64,000 nt of DNA from an uncultured Pelagibacteraceae bacterium (lineage in GTDB: Bacteria; Pseudomonadota; Alphaproteobacteria; Pelagibacterales; Pelagibacteraceae): positions 84,018 through 148,017 of the forward strand of contig CACIXF010000003.1 of assembly GCA_902590535.1 (NCBI GenBank). Reading direction: 5' to 3'. Shown here piece by piece: positions 35,491 through 45,647 of this stretch. A program made the position numbers and the translations under genes. Numbering within the stretch: position 1 is the stretch's first letter; every line of letters begins with the position of its first letter. The notes beneath the pieces are model-generated. The model saw nothing but the letters and a program-made list of their open reading frames with translations. It searched no databases and was not told the DNA's origin.

Positions 35491-37776
35491 ATGAAAAAAA
35501 CAAAAGTAGATCATTACACAGATAAAGAAGCTTTAGCTTTTCATAAAGATAAAAAACCTGGAAAGATTGAGATTATTTCTTCTAAAAATATGACAACTAA
35601 GCGAGATCTCGCTTTAGCATATTCTCCAGGTGTTGCAGCTCCTGTTAAAAAGATAAGTGAAAACCCAGATGCAGCATATGATTATACAAGCAAAGGAAAC
35701 CTGGTTGCTGTAATAAGTAATGGTTCAGCGATATTGGGTATGGGAAATTTAGGTGCATTAGCATCAAAACCTGTCATGGAGGGAAAAGCTGTATTGTTCA
35801 AGAGATTTGCTGACATCGACTCAATTGATTTAGAAATAGACTGTAAAGACTCAAACGAAATAATTAATTCAATAAAAAATTTTGCACCTAGCTTCGGTGG
35901 AATAAATTTAGAAGACATAGCGGCCCCAGATTGTTTTATAATTGAGCAAAAATTAAAAGAAATTTTAGATATTCCAGTTTTCCATGATGATCAACATGGT
36001 ACAGCGATTATAACAACTGCTGCATTAATAAATGCTTTAGATATTTGTGGTAAATCAATAAAAAAAATTAAAGTTGTAGTTAATGGTGCAGGAGCATCAG
36101 CGCAGGCTTGTACAGAATTATTCAAAAACTCTGGAGTAAAACCTGAAAACATTGTCATGCTTGATAGAAAAGGTGTAATTTATGAGGGGAGAACAGAAGG
36201 GATAGACCAATGGAAATCTAGATACACAGTTAAAACTAAACTCAGAACTCTAGCTGATGCTGTCAAAGGTGCAGATGTTTTTTTAGGATTGTCTGCAAAA
36301 GGTGTACTAAAAAAAGAGATGGTTAAATCTATGGCAAAAAATCCAATTATATTTGCTTGTGCAAACCCTGATCCAGAAATTACTCCAGAGGAAATTAACG
36401 AAGTTAGAGATGATGCAATTATTGCGACTGGTAGATCGGATTATCCTAATCAAGTAAATAATTTAATTGGATTTCCCTATATTTTCAGAGGAGCTTTAGA
36501 TGTTAGATCCAAAACTATTAATGAAGAAATGAAAGTTGCAGCAGCTAATGCAATAGCTAATCTTGCAAGAGAAGATGTTCCAGACGAGGTTGTTGCAGCC
36601 ATGGGAGGTGAAAGACCTCATTATGGTAAAGATTATATTATTCCATCTACGTTTGATCCAAGATTAATCAGTGTAATACCAGCAGCTGTAGCTAAAGCAG
36701 CAATAGAAAGTAGAGTAGCGAGAAAAAATATAGATGACTTTGAGGTTTATAAAGAACAACTTAAACAAAGACTAGACCCAACAGTAACCATCATGCAAGG
36801 TATTAATTCGTTTATTAAAAAAAATCAAAAAAGAATTGTTTTCGCAGATGGTGAGGACGAAAATACTTTAAAAGCAGCAATTGCATTTAAAAATTCAAAA
36901 TTAGGTATTCCAATTTTAGTTGGAAAAGAAAGCAAAATTAAAGAACAAATAAAGAATATTGGTTACAGCGAAAATTTTGACATTGAAATTGTTAATTCAA
37001 AAGATGAAGAAAAAAGAAAAAGATATGTGAAACACTTATTTGAAAAATTACAAAGACAACAAGGATTATTGGAGAGAGATTGTGATAGAATGATTAGAAA
37101 CGATAGAGTTGTTTGGGCAACAAGCATGGTCGCATGTGGTGATGCGGACGGAGCAGTTACAGGTAATACTAGAAGATTTGGTGCCTCATTAGAAAAAATC
37201 CAACAAGTTGTTGATGTAAGAAAAGGTGAGATTATGTTTGGATTAAATATGATTGTTCATAAAGGTAGAACTATTTTTATTGGCGATACAAGCGTTCATG
37301 AGTACCCTACATCTGAACAAATGGCTGAAATAGCTATATCAACAGCCAGAGTAGTAAGACTTTTTGGATTTGATCCAAAAGTAGCTTTTGTTTCTCATTC
37401 TACTTTTGGGCAGCCTCTTACTAGTAGAACTAAACATATCAGAAATGCAGTTGAAATATTAAAAGAAAAAAAAGTAGATTTTAAATTTGATGGAGATATG
37501 CAGCCAGATGTTGCTTTAAATCCAGAATATCAAGAGCTTTACCCATTTGCAAACATCGTTGGTGAAGCAAATATTTTGATTATGCCTGGACAACATAGTG
37601 CTGCTATATCTTATAAATTAATGAAAACTTTTGGAGAAACAAAAGTTATTGGTCCATTATTAATCGGACTTGGACTTCCAATAGAGATTGCTCCGCTTAG
37701 ATCGTCAACCTCAGAAATTCTCAACTTAGCTTCCATTGCAGCATACTCTGCTAAGGTAATTGATTATAAAAAATAG
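35491..37776 (+). CDS. maeB: NADP-dependent malic enzyme with phosphotransacetylase-like C-terminal domain
   Basis: Decarboxylates malate to pyruvate. The N-terminal malic domain (TKRDLALAYSPGVAAPV) and NAD-binding domain (VVNGAGASAQACTELF) occupy about residues 1-430. The C-terminal ~330 residues are a phosphate acetyltransferase-like domain that in MaeB proteins is regulatory. The track start at 35392 runs into murJ; ATG 35491 (MKKTKVDHYTDKEAL) fits the family, giving 761 aa. It ends one base before the convergent BON lipoprotein stop. Confidence 0.95.
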   Translation: MKKTKVDHYTDKEALAFHKDKKPGKIEIISSKNMTTKRDLALAYSPGVAAPVKKISENPDAAYDYTSKGNLVAVISNGSAILGMGNLGALASKPVMEGKAVLFKRFADIDSIDLEIDCKDSNEIINSIKNFAPSFGGINLEDIAAPDCFIIEQKLKEILDIPVFHDDQHGTAIITTAALINALDICGKSIKKIKVVVNGAGASAQACTELFKNSGVKPENIVMLDRKGVIYEGRTEGIDQWKSRYTVKTKLRTLADAVKGADVFLGLSAKGVLKKEMVKSMAKNPIIFACANPDPEITPEEINEVRDDAIIATGRSDYPNQVNNLIGFPYIFRGALDVRSKTINEEMKVAAANAIANLAREDVPDEVVAAMGGERPHYGKDYIIPSTFDPRLISVIPAAVAKAAIESRVARKNIDDFEVYKEQLKQRLDPTVTIMQGINSFIKKNQKRIVFADGEDENTLKAAIAFKNSKLGIPILVGKESKIKEQIKNIGYSENFDIEIVNSKDEEKRKRYVKHLFEKLQRQQGLLERDCDRMIRNDRVVWATSMVACGDADGAVTGNTRRFGASLEKIQQVVDVRKGEIMFGLNMIVHKGRTIFIGDTSVHEYPTSEQMAEIAISTARVVRLFGFDPKVAFVSHSTFGQPLTSRTKHIRNAVEILKEKKVDFKFDGDMQPDVALNPEYQELYPFANIVGEANILIMPGQHSAAISYKLMKTFGETKVIGPLLIGLGLPIEIAPLRSSTSEILNLASIAAYSAKVIDYKK

Positions 37777-38370
37777 TTACTCTCTTTGAATTCTTAAATC
37801 TTCTACTAGTAATATGCTTGCTATTACATCTTCTACATCAAGAATTTCATTGGCCTCACTTATAACTAGGTCTTTTTCCTCAGGTGTAAGAGCAATTCCA
37901 TAGACATAAATTTTCTTTTGATATGTATCAATTTGATAGTTAGTTGCTTTTATATTTTTATTTACAATCAATGCAGTTCTCAATTGTGAGGTAATAAGAA
38001 TATCTTTTGCTGATTGTTTAAAATTAAATTTTTCTTTTATTTTAATATCATTTCTTACTGATCTAGCTCCTTTGGTTTCCCAAGCTAATTTGGTTATTTG
38101 CAATTTTTCATCTGGAGTATCTACTTTGCCAGTAATAAAAATTCTTCCATCTAAAACTTTTGTTTTTATACTAAGAAAATATTTTCTATCCTTAGCAAGG
38201 ATTTTCGCTGAAATAGTCTTTTGCATGATCGAATCGTCTATCTGGGTCCCTACAGTCCTTGGATCAAAAGCTACAGAAACTCCAGTTCCAACTAAACCTT
38301 TTGATCCAACACCAGTACAACCTGATAAAATAATTCCAATAAAAAAAATTATTAATAATTTAATTTTCAT
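37777..38370 (-). CDS. BON-domain lipoprotein, DolP/YraP-like
   Basis: A 197-aa lipoprotein: signal peptide MKIKLLIIFFIGIILSG with lipobox Cys18, then two BON domains (about 45-115, with GRIFITGKVDTPDEK, and 120-190, with KKIYVYGIALTPEEKD). DolP in E. coli is an outer-membrane lipoprotein supporting envelope integrity. The neighbourhood rsmI, LpoA-like and this gene mirrors the E. coli yraL-yraM-(yraN-diaA)-yraP cluster, supporting the assignment. It overlaps rsmI by 11 bases. Confidence 0.85.
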   Translation of the reverse strand: MKIKLLIIFFIGIILSGCTGVGSKGLVGTGVSVAFDPRTVGTQIDDSIMQKTISAKILAKDRKYFLSIKTKVLDGRIFITGKVDTPDEKLQITKLAWETKGARSVRNDIKIKEKFNFKQSAKDILITSQLRTALIVNKNIKATNYQIDTYQKKIYVYGIALTPEEKDLVISEANEILDVEDVIASILLVEDLRIQRE

Positions 38371-39223
38371 TCTTTAATTTTAAGCAATAATTATAAATCT
38401 CTTTTTTTGATATTTTATTATTTTCACTTATTAAATGTGTTATTTCTTTGATTGAAAATTTTTTAATCATTGTACTTATTATATTCTTATCTGATTCACT
38501 TAATTTTTCAGAATCATTTTTAATTCGTAGTTTTTCAGATATTACAACAGTTAATTCACCTTTTAGTTCTTTTTCAAATAACTCCAAATCATCTATGTCT
38601 TTTCTAATATATTCTTCATAAAATTTTGTTATCTCTCTACATAAAACTATTTTTCTCCCACTAAAATTTTTTTTTATTTCAGGTATTATTTTATTTATTT
38701 TTTTTGGGGAAATAAAAAATACTAAAGTATTTTCGTATTTTGAGAGTCTCTTTAACTCAGTTTTTAAAAGATTTTTTTTATCTGGAAAAAAACCATAAAA
38801 TAAAAACTTATCTGAAAAACCACTTATTGATAAAGCTGCAGAGACAGCTGAAGGACCAGGGATGGGAAAGATTCTTATCGAATTATTAATACACTCATTA
38901 ACTAAAACTGAACCAGGATCAGAAATACTAGGTGTACCAGCATCAGATATCAAAGAAATTATCTTTCCAGATTTAAGATATTCAATTATTTTAATCAAAT
39001 TTTTTTTCTCATTAAATTTATGATTTGAAATTAATTTTGATTTTATTTGATATTTGTCTAAGAGATTTTTTGAAACTCTAGTATCCTCACATAGGATATA
39101 ATGAGATTGTTGTAAAACTTCAATTGCTCTTAACGTTATATCTTTTAGATTTCCTAGAGGAGTTGATACTAGATAAAGACCATTTTCGTATTCTTTTAAT
39201 TTAAATTGTGGTTTTATGATCAT
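38360..39223 (-). CDS. rsmI: 16S rRNA (cytidine(1402)-2'-O)-methyltransferase RsmI
   Basis: SAM-dependent methyltransferase of the tetrapyrrole-methylase fold that modifies C1402 in the decoding centre. Diagnostic blocks are LYLVSTPLGNLKDITLRAIEVL, CEDTRVSKNLL, LISDAGTPSISDPG and PGPSAVSAALSISGF. At 287 aa it is a normal length. It diverges from the LpoA-like gene over 34 bases, the same arrangement as yraL/yraM (lpoA) in E. coli. Confidence 0.95.
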   Translation of the reverse strand: MIIKPQFKLKEYENGLYLVSTPLGNLKDITLRAIEVLQQSHYILCEDTRVSKNLLDKYQIKSKLISNHKFNEKKNLIKIIEYLKSGKIISLISDAGTPSISDPGSVLVNECINNSIRIFPIPGPSAVSAALSISGFSDKFLFYGFFPDKKNLLKTELKRLSKYENTLVFFISPKKINKIIPEIKKNFSGRKIVLCREITKFYEEYIRKDIDDLELFEKELKGELTVVISEKLRIKNDSEKLSESDKNIISTMIKKFSIKEITHLISENNKISKKEIYNYCLKLKNEN

Positions 39224-39257
39224 AATTTAGCTTAAAAAATATTATACTAACATCAAA

Positions 39258-40412
39258 ATGATCAAATTAATTAAAATTATTTATTTTATTTTTTTAATTT
39301 TCTACATTCTATTTTTTCAAGCTGTCAACGCTCAAGAAAAAATCAAAATAGGATTATTAGTGCCTATGACAGGCAGTAATAAGGAATTAGGAAATTCAAT
39401 TATTAAAGCTGTAAGATTGGCTGTGAAAGATATAGACAATGATTTAATAGAAATTTTTCCAAAAGATACTGCAACCAAAGCTAACCAAACTTTAAAATCA
39501 GCATTTGAATTAAGTGAAATAGGAGTGAAAGTTGTGATTGGACCCATATTTCACGAAAGTTTAGATTATTTGGATGAAATGAAGGATTTAACTTTTTTAT
39601 CTTTAACAAATAAAACTTTAGATCTTCCAAAGAATGTTATTTCTGCTGGAATTAATTCAACATCACAATTTAATACAATAAAAAGGTTTTTAGAAAATAA
39701 TCAAATACAAAAAACTATTTTTTTAACACCAATCCAAGATTATGAATTTGAAGTTAAAAGAGGAATGAAAAATTCAAAAATAAAAATTTATAAAGATTAT
39801 GAATATAACACAGAACCTACAAAACTGACAAAACAAATAGAAGAAATTACAAACTATAGAATAAGAAAAAAAAATTTAGAGGATGAAATTAAAAGAATAA
39901 AGAATTCGAATGAACTGAATAAAGAAAAAAAAATAAAAAGACTGGAAAAAAGATATACACTAGGTGGTTTAAACTTTGATGCTGTCGTAATTGCAGATTT
40001 TGATGAAAGTCTAAAAAGTGTATCTACATCACTTTTATATACAGACGTGCTTCCTAGAAATAAATATTTTATAACTTTAAATCAATGGTTTGATGAAAGT
40101 TTATTAAATGAAACTGATATTCAGCCATTATATTATCCATCAATAAATAAAGAAAATTTTGATAGCTACAAAATAAAGTATTTTAATGCATTTAATAAAG
40201 ATCCTAATCATTTGTCTTTGTTAAGTTATGATCTTGTTGGACTAGTTTATTATTTATCAATAAACTCAGATGTAAAAAATCTAAATAAAATTTTTAAGAA
40301 AAAAAATTCATTCAAAGGAAAAATAGGAGTTTTTGATATCAAAAATAATAAAATTTATCACAGACTTAATTTTTATAAAATTGAAGATCGAAAACTTATA
40401 AAAATTTTCTAA
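39258..40412 (+). CDS. LpoA-like penicillin-binding-protein activator (periplasmic-binding-protein fold)
   Basis: A 384-aa exported protein with a signal peptide (IIYFIFLIFYILFFQAVNA) and no lipobox cysteine at the cleavage point. The mature part begins KIKIGLLVPMTGSNKELG and continues as a type I periplasmic-binding fold, with VVIGPIF and FDAVVIADFDES. This is the penicillin-binding protein activator family (LpoA C-terminal part). Lacking the TPR half and the lipid anchor, it is a reduced form. Position beside rsmI supports this reading over a nutrient-transport binding protein. The 3' end overlaps rdgB by 17 bases. Confidence 0.78.
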   Translation: MIKLIKIIYFIFLIFYILFFQAVNAQEKIKIGLLVPMTGSNKELGNSIIKAVRLAVKDIDNDLIEIFPKDTATKANQTLKSAFELSEIGVKVVIGPIFHESLDYLDEMKDLTFLSLTNKTLDLPKNVISAGINSTSQFNTIKRFLENNQIQKTIFLTPIQDYEFEVKRGMKNSKIKIYKDYEYNTEPTKLTKQIEEITNYRIRKKNLEDEIKRIKNSNELNKEKKIKRLEKRYTLGGLNFDAVVIADFDESLKSVSTSLLYTDVLPRNKYFITLNQWFDESLLNETDIQPLYYPSINKENFDSYKIKYFNAFNKDPNHLSLLSYDLVGLVYYLSINSDVKNLNKIFKKKNSFKGKIGVFDIKNNKIYHRLNFYKIEDRKLIKIF

Positions 40413-40998
40413 TTTTTTTAAAGGCTTGATATCTATGATCCATCTTATATTTTTGGGATGGCTTCATTTCTCCAAAGGTTTTTCCTTTTTTTAAAGGAAT
40501 AAAAATTGGGTCATAGCCAAATCCATTCTTTCCTTTCGGTTCATTAGAAATATGACCCTCTACTTTTCCTAACACACAAGCAATTTTTTTATTTAAATAT
40601 GAAATAGAAAGAGCACAAACAAATCTTGCTTTAATTTTTTTATCTTTCCAATTTTTGTCTTTTTTATTTAGTTGTCTGTAAACTCTTTTTATAGCTTTAT
40701 TAAAATCTCCACGCCTGCCTCCCCACCTCGCAGAATAAATTCCAGGACTTTTGCTCAAAAAATCTATTTCTAAACCTGAGTCATCTGCCAAGCATATTAA
40801 TCCTGTTTTTTTTGAAAAATATTTAGATTTAATTAATGAGTTTTCTTTAAATGTTTTGCCATTTTCAGATGGACTTTTAATTTTAAATTCAGATGGAGAA
40901 TGTATTTTGATCTTTTTTGGCAATAAACTCCTAATTTCTCTTAATTTGCCCCTGTTATTGGTCCCAATGAGTAATTTGTTTATTTTTTGTTTAGACAT
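40396..40998 (-). CDS. rdgB: dITP/XTP pyrophosphatase (RdgB/HAM1)
   Basis: Hydrolyses non-canonical purine nucleotides such as dITP and XTP to monophosphates. Diagnostic stretches: LLIGTNNRGKLREI, ADDSGLEIDFLSKSPGIYSARWGG and KGKNGFGYDPIFIP, ending MDHRYQAFKKI. At 200 aa it is a normal length. It is convergent with and overlaps the LpoA-like gene by 17 bases, and diverges from grpE over 36 bases. Confidence 0.95.
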   Translation of the reverse strand: MSKQKINKLLIGTNNRGKLREIRSLLPKKIKIHSPSEFKIKSPSENGKTFKENSLIKSKYFSKKTGLICLADDSGLEIDFLSKSPGIYSARWGGRRGDFNKAIKRVYRQLNKKDKNWKDKKIKARFVCALSISYLNKKIACVLGKVEGHISNEPKGKNGFGYDPIFIPLKKGKTFGEMKPSQKYKMDHRYQAFKKIRKFL

Positions 40999-41034
40999 CT
41001 AGAAATTAATAAAATCCTTACCATATAAGAGGTT

Positions 41035-41688
41035 ATGGAAAAAGAAGAAAACCAAAATAGTACTTCTGCGGATCAAAACCAGGATACATTAAAAGAAAAT
41101 GAGAAATCTGTAGAAACCTTAACGGAAGAAAATAAGCAAGAAGCAGACCAAGAACCTAAAGAAGAAATCAAAGAACCAACTCTGGAAGAAAAAATTGCAG
41201 AACTTGAAGACAAAGTGGCAAGAACTTTTGCTGAAATGGAAAATCAAAGAAGAAGGTTTGAAAAAGAAAAAGAGGATGCCTTTGAATATGGTGGTTATAG
41301 TTTTGCTAAAGAAGCATTAAACTTGATTGATAACTTGGATCGATCAAAACATGTTCTTGAAAGTGACGATAAGTTAAAAGAAACCGAAGCATTAAAGAAG
41401 ACACTAGAACACTTAGATATTATTAAAAAAGATTTAATCTCAATATTCGAAAAAAATAACATTAAACCTATTGATAGCCTTAACAAAAAACTAGATCCGA
41501 ACTTTCATCAAGCAATGATGGAAATAGAGGATGATACCAAAGAACCTGGAACAATAATCCAGGAAATTCAAAAAGGCTTTACTATAAAAGACAGATTACT
41601 TAGACCCTCATTAGTAGGGGTGTCAAAAAAAGTGACAATAAAAGAGGAAAAAACTGAAGAAAATCAGGAAAATACGGAAAATAAATAA
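41035..41688 (+). CDS. grpE: Nucleotide exchange factor GrpE
   Basis: Promotes ADP release from DnaK. An acidic, disordered N-terminus (about 1-50) precedes a long coiled coil (LEEKIAELEDKVARTFAEMENQRRRFEKEKED) and the beta domain with IKPIDSLNKKLDPNFHQAMMEIED, the family signature. At 217 aa it is a normal length. It precedes dnaK, which has its own heat-shock promoter in the 63-base gap. A Shine-Dalgarno AGAGG lies just upstream. Confidence 0.95.
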   Translation: MEKEENQNSTSADQNQDTLKENEKSVETLTEENKQEADQEPKEEIKEPTLEEKIAELEDKVARTFAEMENQRRRFEKEKEDAFEYGGYSFAKEALNLIDNLDRSKHVLESDDKLKETEALKKTLEHLDIIKKDLISIFEKNNIKPIDSLNKKLDPNFHQAMMEIEDDTKEPGTIIQEIQKGFTIKDRLLRPSLVGVSKKVTIKEEKTEENQENTENK

Positions 41689-41700
41689 TTATGAGATCAG

Positions 41701-41728
41701 CTTGTAGTTTCACATTTAAACCCTATAT
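41701..41728 (+). promoter_or_regulatory. Predicted sigma32 (RpoH) heat-shock promoter of dnaK
   Basis: CTTG (41701-41704), a 17-base spacer and CCTATAT (41722-41728) exactly fit the alphaproteobacterial RpoH consensus CTTG-N17/18-CYTATNT. The expected start site is about 41735, giving a short leader to the dnaK ATG at 41752. No equally good site is seen before grpE. Confidence 0.75.
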
Positions 41729-41751
41729 GACGAGAGAGAAACGTTAATATT

Positions 41752-43677
41752 ATGAGCAAAATTATTGGAATAGACTTAGGAACAACAAATTCATGTGTTG
41801 CCATTATGGAAGGAACACAAGCTAAGGTTTTAGAAAATGCTGAAGGAGCAAGAACTACTCCATCGGTCGTTGCATTTACAGATGAAAACGAAAAATTAAT
41901 AGGACAACCAGCAAAAAGACAAGCTGTTACAAATCCAGAAAATACTATCTTTGCAGTAAAAAGATTAATTGGAAGAAATTTTGATGACCCAACAGTGAAA
42001 AAAGATGTAGAGGCCGCACCTTTTAAAATAGTTAATTCTGAAAAAGGTGATGCCTGGATCGAAACTAAAGGTGAAAAATATTCACCGTCTCAAATATCTG
42101 CATTCATTTTACAAAAAATGAAAGAAACAGCTGAAAAATATTTAGGTCAGGCTGTAACTAAAGCTGTAATTACTGTACCAGCGTACTTTAACGATGCACA
42201 AAGACAAGCAACCAAAGATGCTGGAAAAATTGCTGGTTTAGAAGTTTTGAGAATTATTAATGAACCAACTGCTGCATCATTAGCTTATGGTTTAGATAAA
42301 AAACAAAATAAAAAAATTGCTGTGTATGATTTAGGTGGAGGAACATTTGATGTTTCTATTTTAGAACTTGGAGACGGTGTTTTTGAAGTTAAATCAACTA
42401 ATGGGGATACCTTTTTAGGTGGTGAAGATTTCGATAATGCAGTTGTTGATTACTTAATTTCTGAATTTAAAAAAGATAATGGAATTGATCTTAAATCAGA
42501 TAAACTTGCTTTACAGAGATTAAAGGAAGCTGCTGAAAAAGCAAAAATAGAATTATCATCTGCCGAACAAACAGATATTAATTTGCCTTTTATAACAGCA
42601 GATAAAACTGGGCCAAAACATATTAATTTAAAAATGACTAGAGCAAAACTTGAGGCATTAGTTGAAGATTTAATAGCTAGAACTATACCTCCGTGTAAAA
42701 CTGCATTAAAAGATGCAGGAATTACTGCTAGTGAAATTGATGAAGTGGTTATGGTAGGTGGTATGACTAGAATGCCAAAAGTATTAGAGGAAGTAAAAAA
42801 CTTTTTTGGAAAAGATCCTAACAAAAGTGTAAACCCTGATGAAGTAGTTGCAATGGGCGCTGCTATTCAGGCTGGTGTATTACAGGGTGATGTTAAAGAT
42901 GTACTTCTATTGGATGTAACTCCCCTATCGCTTGGTATCGAGACACTTGGAGGAGTTTCAACTAAGCTAATTGATAAAAATACAACAATACCAACTAAAA
43001 AAAGTCAGGTATTTTCAACTGCTGAAGACAATCAGCCTGCTGTATCTATTAGAGTTCTTCAGGGTGAAAGAGAAATGGCAGCTGATAATAAAGCCTTAGG
43101 TAATTTTGAATTAGTAGGTATTGCCCCAGCACCAAGAGGGGTGCCTCAAATTGAAGTCACATTTGATATTGATGCTAATGGTATCGTAAATGTTTCAGCA
43201 AAAGATAAGGGAACTGGTAAAGAACAAAAAATTCAAATCCAAGCTTCAGGCGGATTAAGTGATGAAGAAATTGAAAAAATGGTTAAAGATGCAGAAGCTA
43301 ATAAAGAAGCTGATAAAAAGAAAAGGGAGTCTGTGGATGTTAGAAACCAAGCAGATACTCTAATTCACTCTACTGAAAAAAATTTAAAAGAGCATGGATC
43401 AAAGATTTCTGATGCAGAGAAAAAAGCAATTGAAGATGCATCAACTGCTGTAAAAGAGTCTTTAAAAGGCGAAGATATTGAAGATATTAAGAAAAAAACT
43501 GAAGCTTTAGTACAAGCTTCAATGAAACTTGGTGAAGCAATCTATAAATCACAACAAAGTGCAAAACCTGAGTCTGGAAAAGATGATGGTGGAGATGATG
43601 CTGGTAAGAAAGACGAGAATGTTGTTGATGCTGATTTCGAAGAAGTAAAAGACGAAAATAAAGAAAAAAGCGCTTAA
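41752..43677 (+). CDS. dnaK: Chaperone protein DnaK (Hsp70)
   Basis: ATP-driven chaperone. The N-terminal ATPase domain begins [19 protein letters not shown], with [23 protein letters not shown] and [13 protein letters not shown]. The substrate-binding domain contains [17 protein letters not shown] and a helical lid, ending in an acidic tail. At 641 aa it is a standard length. It stands between grpE and dnaJ and is probably induced by heat via the RpoH promoter. Confidence 0.99.
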   Translation: MSKIIGIDLGTTNSCVAIMEGTQAKVLENAEGARTTPSVVAFTDENEKLIGQPAKRQAVTNPENTIFAVKRLIGRNFDDPTVKKDVEAAPFKIVNSEKGDAWIETKGEKYSPSQISAFILQKMKETAEKYLGQAVTKAVITVPAYFNDAQRQATKDAGKIAGLEVLRIINEPTAASLAYGLDKKQNKKIAVYDLGGGTFDVSILELGDGVFEVKSTNGDTFLGGEDFDNAVVDYLISEFKKDNGIDLKSDKLALQRLKEAAEKAKIELSSAEQTDINLPFITADKTGPKHINLKMTRAKLEALVEDLIARTIPPCKTALKDAGITASEIDEVVMVGGMTRMPKVLEEVKNFFGKDPNKSVNPDEVVAMGAAIQAGVLQGDVKDVLLLDVTPLSLGIETLGGVSTKLIDKNTTIPTKKSQVFSTAEDNQPAVSIRVLQGEREMAADNKALGNFELVGIAPAPRGVPQIEVTFDIDANGIVNVSAKDKGTGKEQKIQIQASGGLSDEEIEKMVKDAEANKEADKKKRESVDVRNQADTLIHSTEKNLKEHGSKISDAEKKAIEDASTAVKESLKGEDIEDIKKKTEALVQASMKLGEAIYKSQQSAKPESGKDDGGDDAGKKDENVVDADFEEVKDENKEKSA

Positions 43678-43706
43678 ACTGACATTTAATTGTCTGGGGT
43701 AATTTG

Positions 43707-44834
43707 ATGGCTAAAAGAGACTATTACGATGTCCTAGGCGTTAATAAAAGCGCGAGCCCTGAAGAATTAAAATCTGCATACAGAAAGTTAGCTGTTAAAT
43801 ATCATCCTGATAAAAATCCAGGAGACTCCAAAGCAGAAGAAAAATTCAAAGAAGCCAGTGAGGCCTACGGAATACTATCAGATAAAGAAAAAAAGCAAAA
43901 CTACGATAATTTTGGTCACGCAGCATTTGAAAACGGTGGTGGTAGACCAGGTGGTGGCTTTGGTGGTTTCAGTGGAGCGGATTTTTCAGATATTTTTGAG
44001 GATTTCTTTGGTGATTTTGGAGGAGGTGGTAGATCAAGAAGTAGAAAATCTAATAATAGAGGTTCTGACTTGAGGTATGATTTATCAATTTCTCTTGAAG
44101 AAGCTTACCATGGAAAAAAACAAGATATTAAATTTTCTACATCCGAACAGTGTGGTACTTGCAAAGGTAATGGATCAAAACCAGGTTATTCTCCAGATAG
44201 ATGCTCATATTGTGGTGGGAATGGTAGAATAAGATCTAATCAAGGTTTCTTTACTGTACAACAAACCTGTCCTCAATGTAATGGAAATGGTGAAGAAATT
44301 ACTAATCCCTGTAATGATTGTAATGGTCAGGGTAAAAAACAAGCATCTAAAAGAATATCTGTAACGATTCCAAAAGGTGTAGATGATGGAACAAGAATAA
44401 GGCTTGCAGGAAAAGGTGAAGCTGGAACTAGAGGTGGAGCAACAGGAGATCTTTATTTGTTTATTAATGTTAATTCCCATAACTTATTTAAAAGATCAGA
44501 CGAAAACTTATTTTTTGAATTTCCACTTTCTTTTGCAGACGCTGCTTTGGGAACAACTATTGAAATACCTACCATTGATGGAGGGAAAGCAAAAATAAAA
44601 ATTCCTGATGGTACTCAAAATGGAAAACAATTCAGATTAAAGGGTAAAGGAATGCCATTTATGAGAAGAGGCGATTTTGGAGACTTATACGTTCAAGTTA
44701 AAACAGAGGTACCTGTATATTTAAATAAAAAACAAAAAGAATTATTAGAACAATTTAGAGAAATTGAAAACGATAAGTCAAATCCGAGTATTAAAAAATT
44801 TTTTCAAAAAGCAAAAGATTTCTGGAAAAACTAA
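43707..44834 (+). CDS. dnaJ: Chaperone protein DnaJ (Hsp40)
   Basis: Co-chaperone that delivers clients to DnaK and stimulates its ATPase. The J domain has [10 protein letters not shown] (HPD motif). A Gly/Phe-rich linker follows (about 75-120). Then come four zinc-binding repeats [24 protein letters not shown] and CNDCNGQG, and the C-terminal beta domains. The track start is TTG at 43704; ATG 43707 is preferred (375 aa). The gap to dnaK is 29 bases. Confidence 0.97.
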   Translation: MAKRDYYDVLGVNKSASPEELKSAYRKLAVKYHPDKNPGDSKAEEKFKEASEAYGILSDKEKKQNYDNFGHAAFENGGGRPGGGFGGFSGADFSDIFEDFFGDFGGGGRSRSRKSNNRGSDLRYDLSISLEEAYHGKKQDIKFSTSEQCGTCKGNGSKPGYSPDRCSYCGGNGRIRSNQGFFTVQQTCPQCNGNGEEITNPCNDCNGQGKKQASKRISVTIPKGVDDGTRIRLAGKGEAGTRGGATGDLYLFINVNSHNLFKRSDENLFFEFPLSFADAALGTTIEIPTIDGGKAKIKIPDGTQNGKQFRLKGKGMPFMRRGDFGDLYVQVKTEVPVYLNKKQKELLEQFREIENDKSNPSIKKFFQKAKDFWKN

Positions 44835-44870
44835 AAGACTAATCTTCTAAAAAGGGTTAATATTAGTTAG

Positions 44871-45647
44871 ATGAAAAAAATTAATTTAGCTATTTCTGGT
44901 TGCATGGGCAGAATGGGCCAGCAATTAATTAAATCTTCAAAGAAAAATAAAAATTTTAAACTAGTCACACTTACAGAAAATAGATTAATAAATAAAAAAT
45001 TTAATGGAATTAAACCTGAGTTAAATTCTGATAAAGCTTTTAAAAAAACTGATGTAATAATTGATTTCACAGTTCCAAATTGTACTCTTGAAATACTCAA
45101 AGTAGCTTCAAAACTAAGGAAAAAAGTAGTAATCGGCACCACAGGTTTTACTAGGAAGCAAGAAAACCAAATTAAAAAATATTCAAAAAAGATACCTATT
45201 TTAAAAGCTGGCAATATGAGTCTAGGTGTAAATTTGTTAATGTATTTAACAGAAATTGCATCAAAGTCATTAAATGATGAATACTTAAGTAAAATATTTG
45301 AAGTACATCACAGACATAAAAAAGACTACCCCTCTGGTACTGCCTTAATGCTTGGAAAAGGAATTGCAGATGGAAAAAATAAAAATTTATATAATTTAAT
45401 TGGAAAAAAATTTTTAAATAAAAAATCTTTTCCATACGGAAAAAAAATTAATTTTAACTCAATTAGAAAAGGTGAAATTATTGGAGAACATGAGGTAAAA
45501 TTCTCAAGTGGAAAAGAAATAATTACATTAAACCATGAGGCCTTTGATAGAGCACTTTACTCAGATGGAGCTTTAATAGCTTCTAAATGGTTGATGAAAA
45601 AAAAACCAGGATTATATTCTATGAGAGACTTGCTTAGCTTTTCATAA
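44871..45647 (+). CDS. dapB: 4-hydroxy-tetrahydrodipicolinate reductase
   Basis: NAD(P)H-dependent reductase of diaminopimelate/lysine synthesis. The nucleotide-binding loop is SGCMGRMGQQL and the catalytic signature is HHRHKKDYPSGTAL. VIGTTGF and the C-terminal FDRALYSDGALIASKWL are also conserved. At 258 aa it is a normal length. With lysA at the left of the window it belongs to the same pathway, though in a separate operon. It overlaps nth by one base. Confidence 0.96.
   Translation: MKKINLAISGCMGRMGQQLIKSSKKNKNFKLVTLTENRLINKKFNGIKPELNSDKAFKKTDVIIDFTVPNCTLEILKVASKLRKKVVIGTTGFTRKQENQIKKYSKKIPILKAGNMSLGVNLLMYLTEIASKSLNDEYLSKIFEVHHRHKKDYPSGTALMLGKGIADGKNKNLYNLIGKKFLNKKSFPYGKKINFNSIRKGEIIGEHEVKFSSGKEIITLNHEAFDRALYSDGALIASKWLMKKKPGLYSMRDLLSFS

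Noticed and set aside
42450-42824. 124-aa ORF antisense to dnaK
   Set aside because: Shadow of a highly conserved gene; no start signal or motif.
44835-44870. ACTAAT...ATTAGT inverted repeat before dapB
   Set aside because: Six-base arms with a loop of about 18 bases in AT-rich DNA; easily expected by chance.
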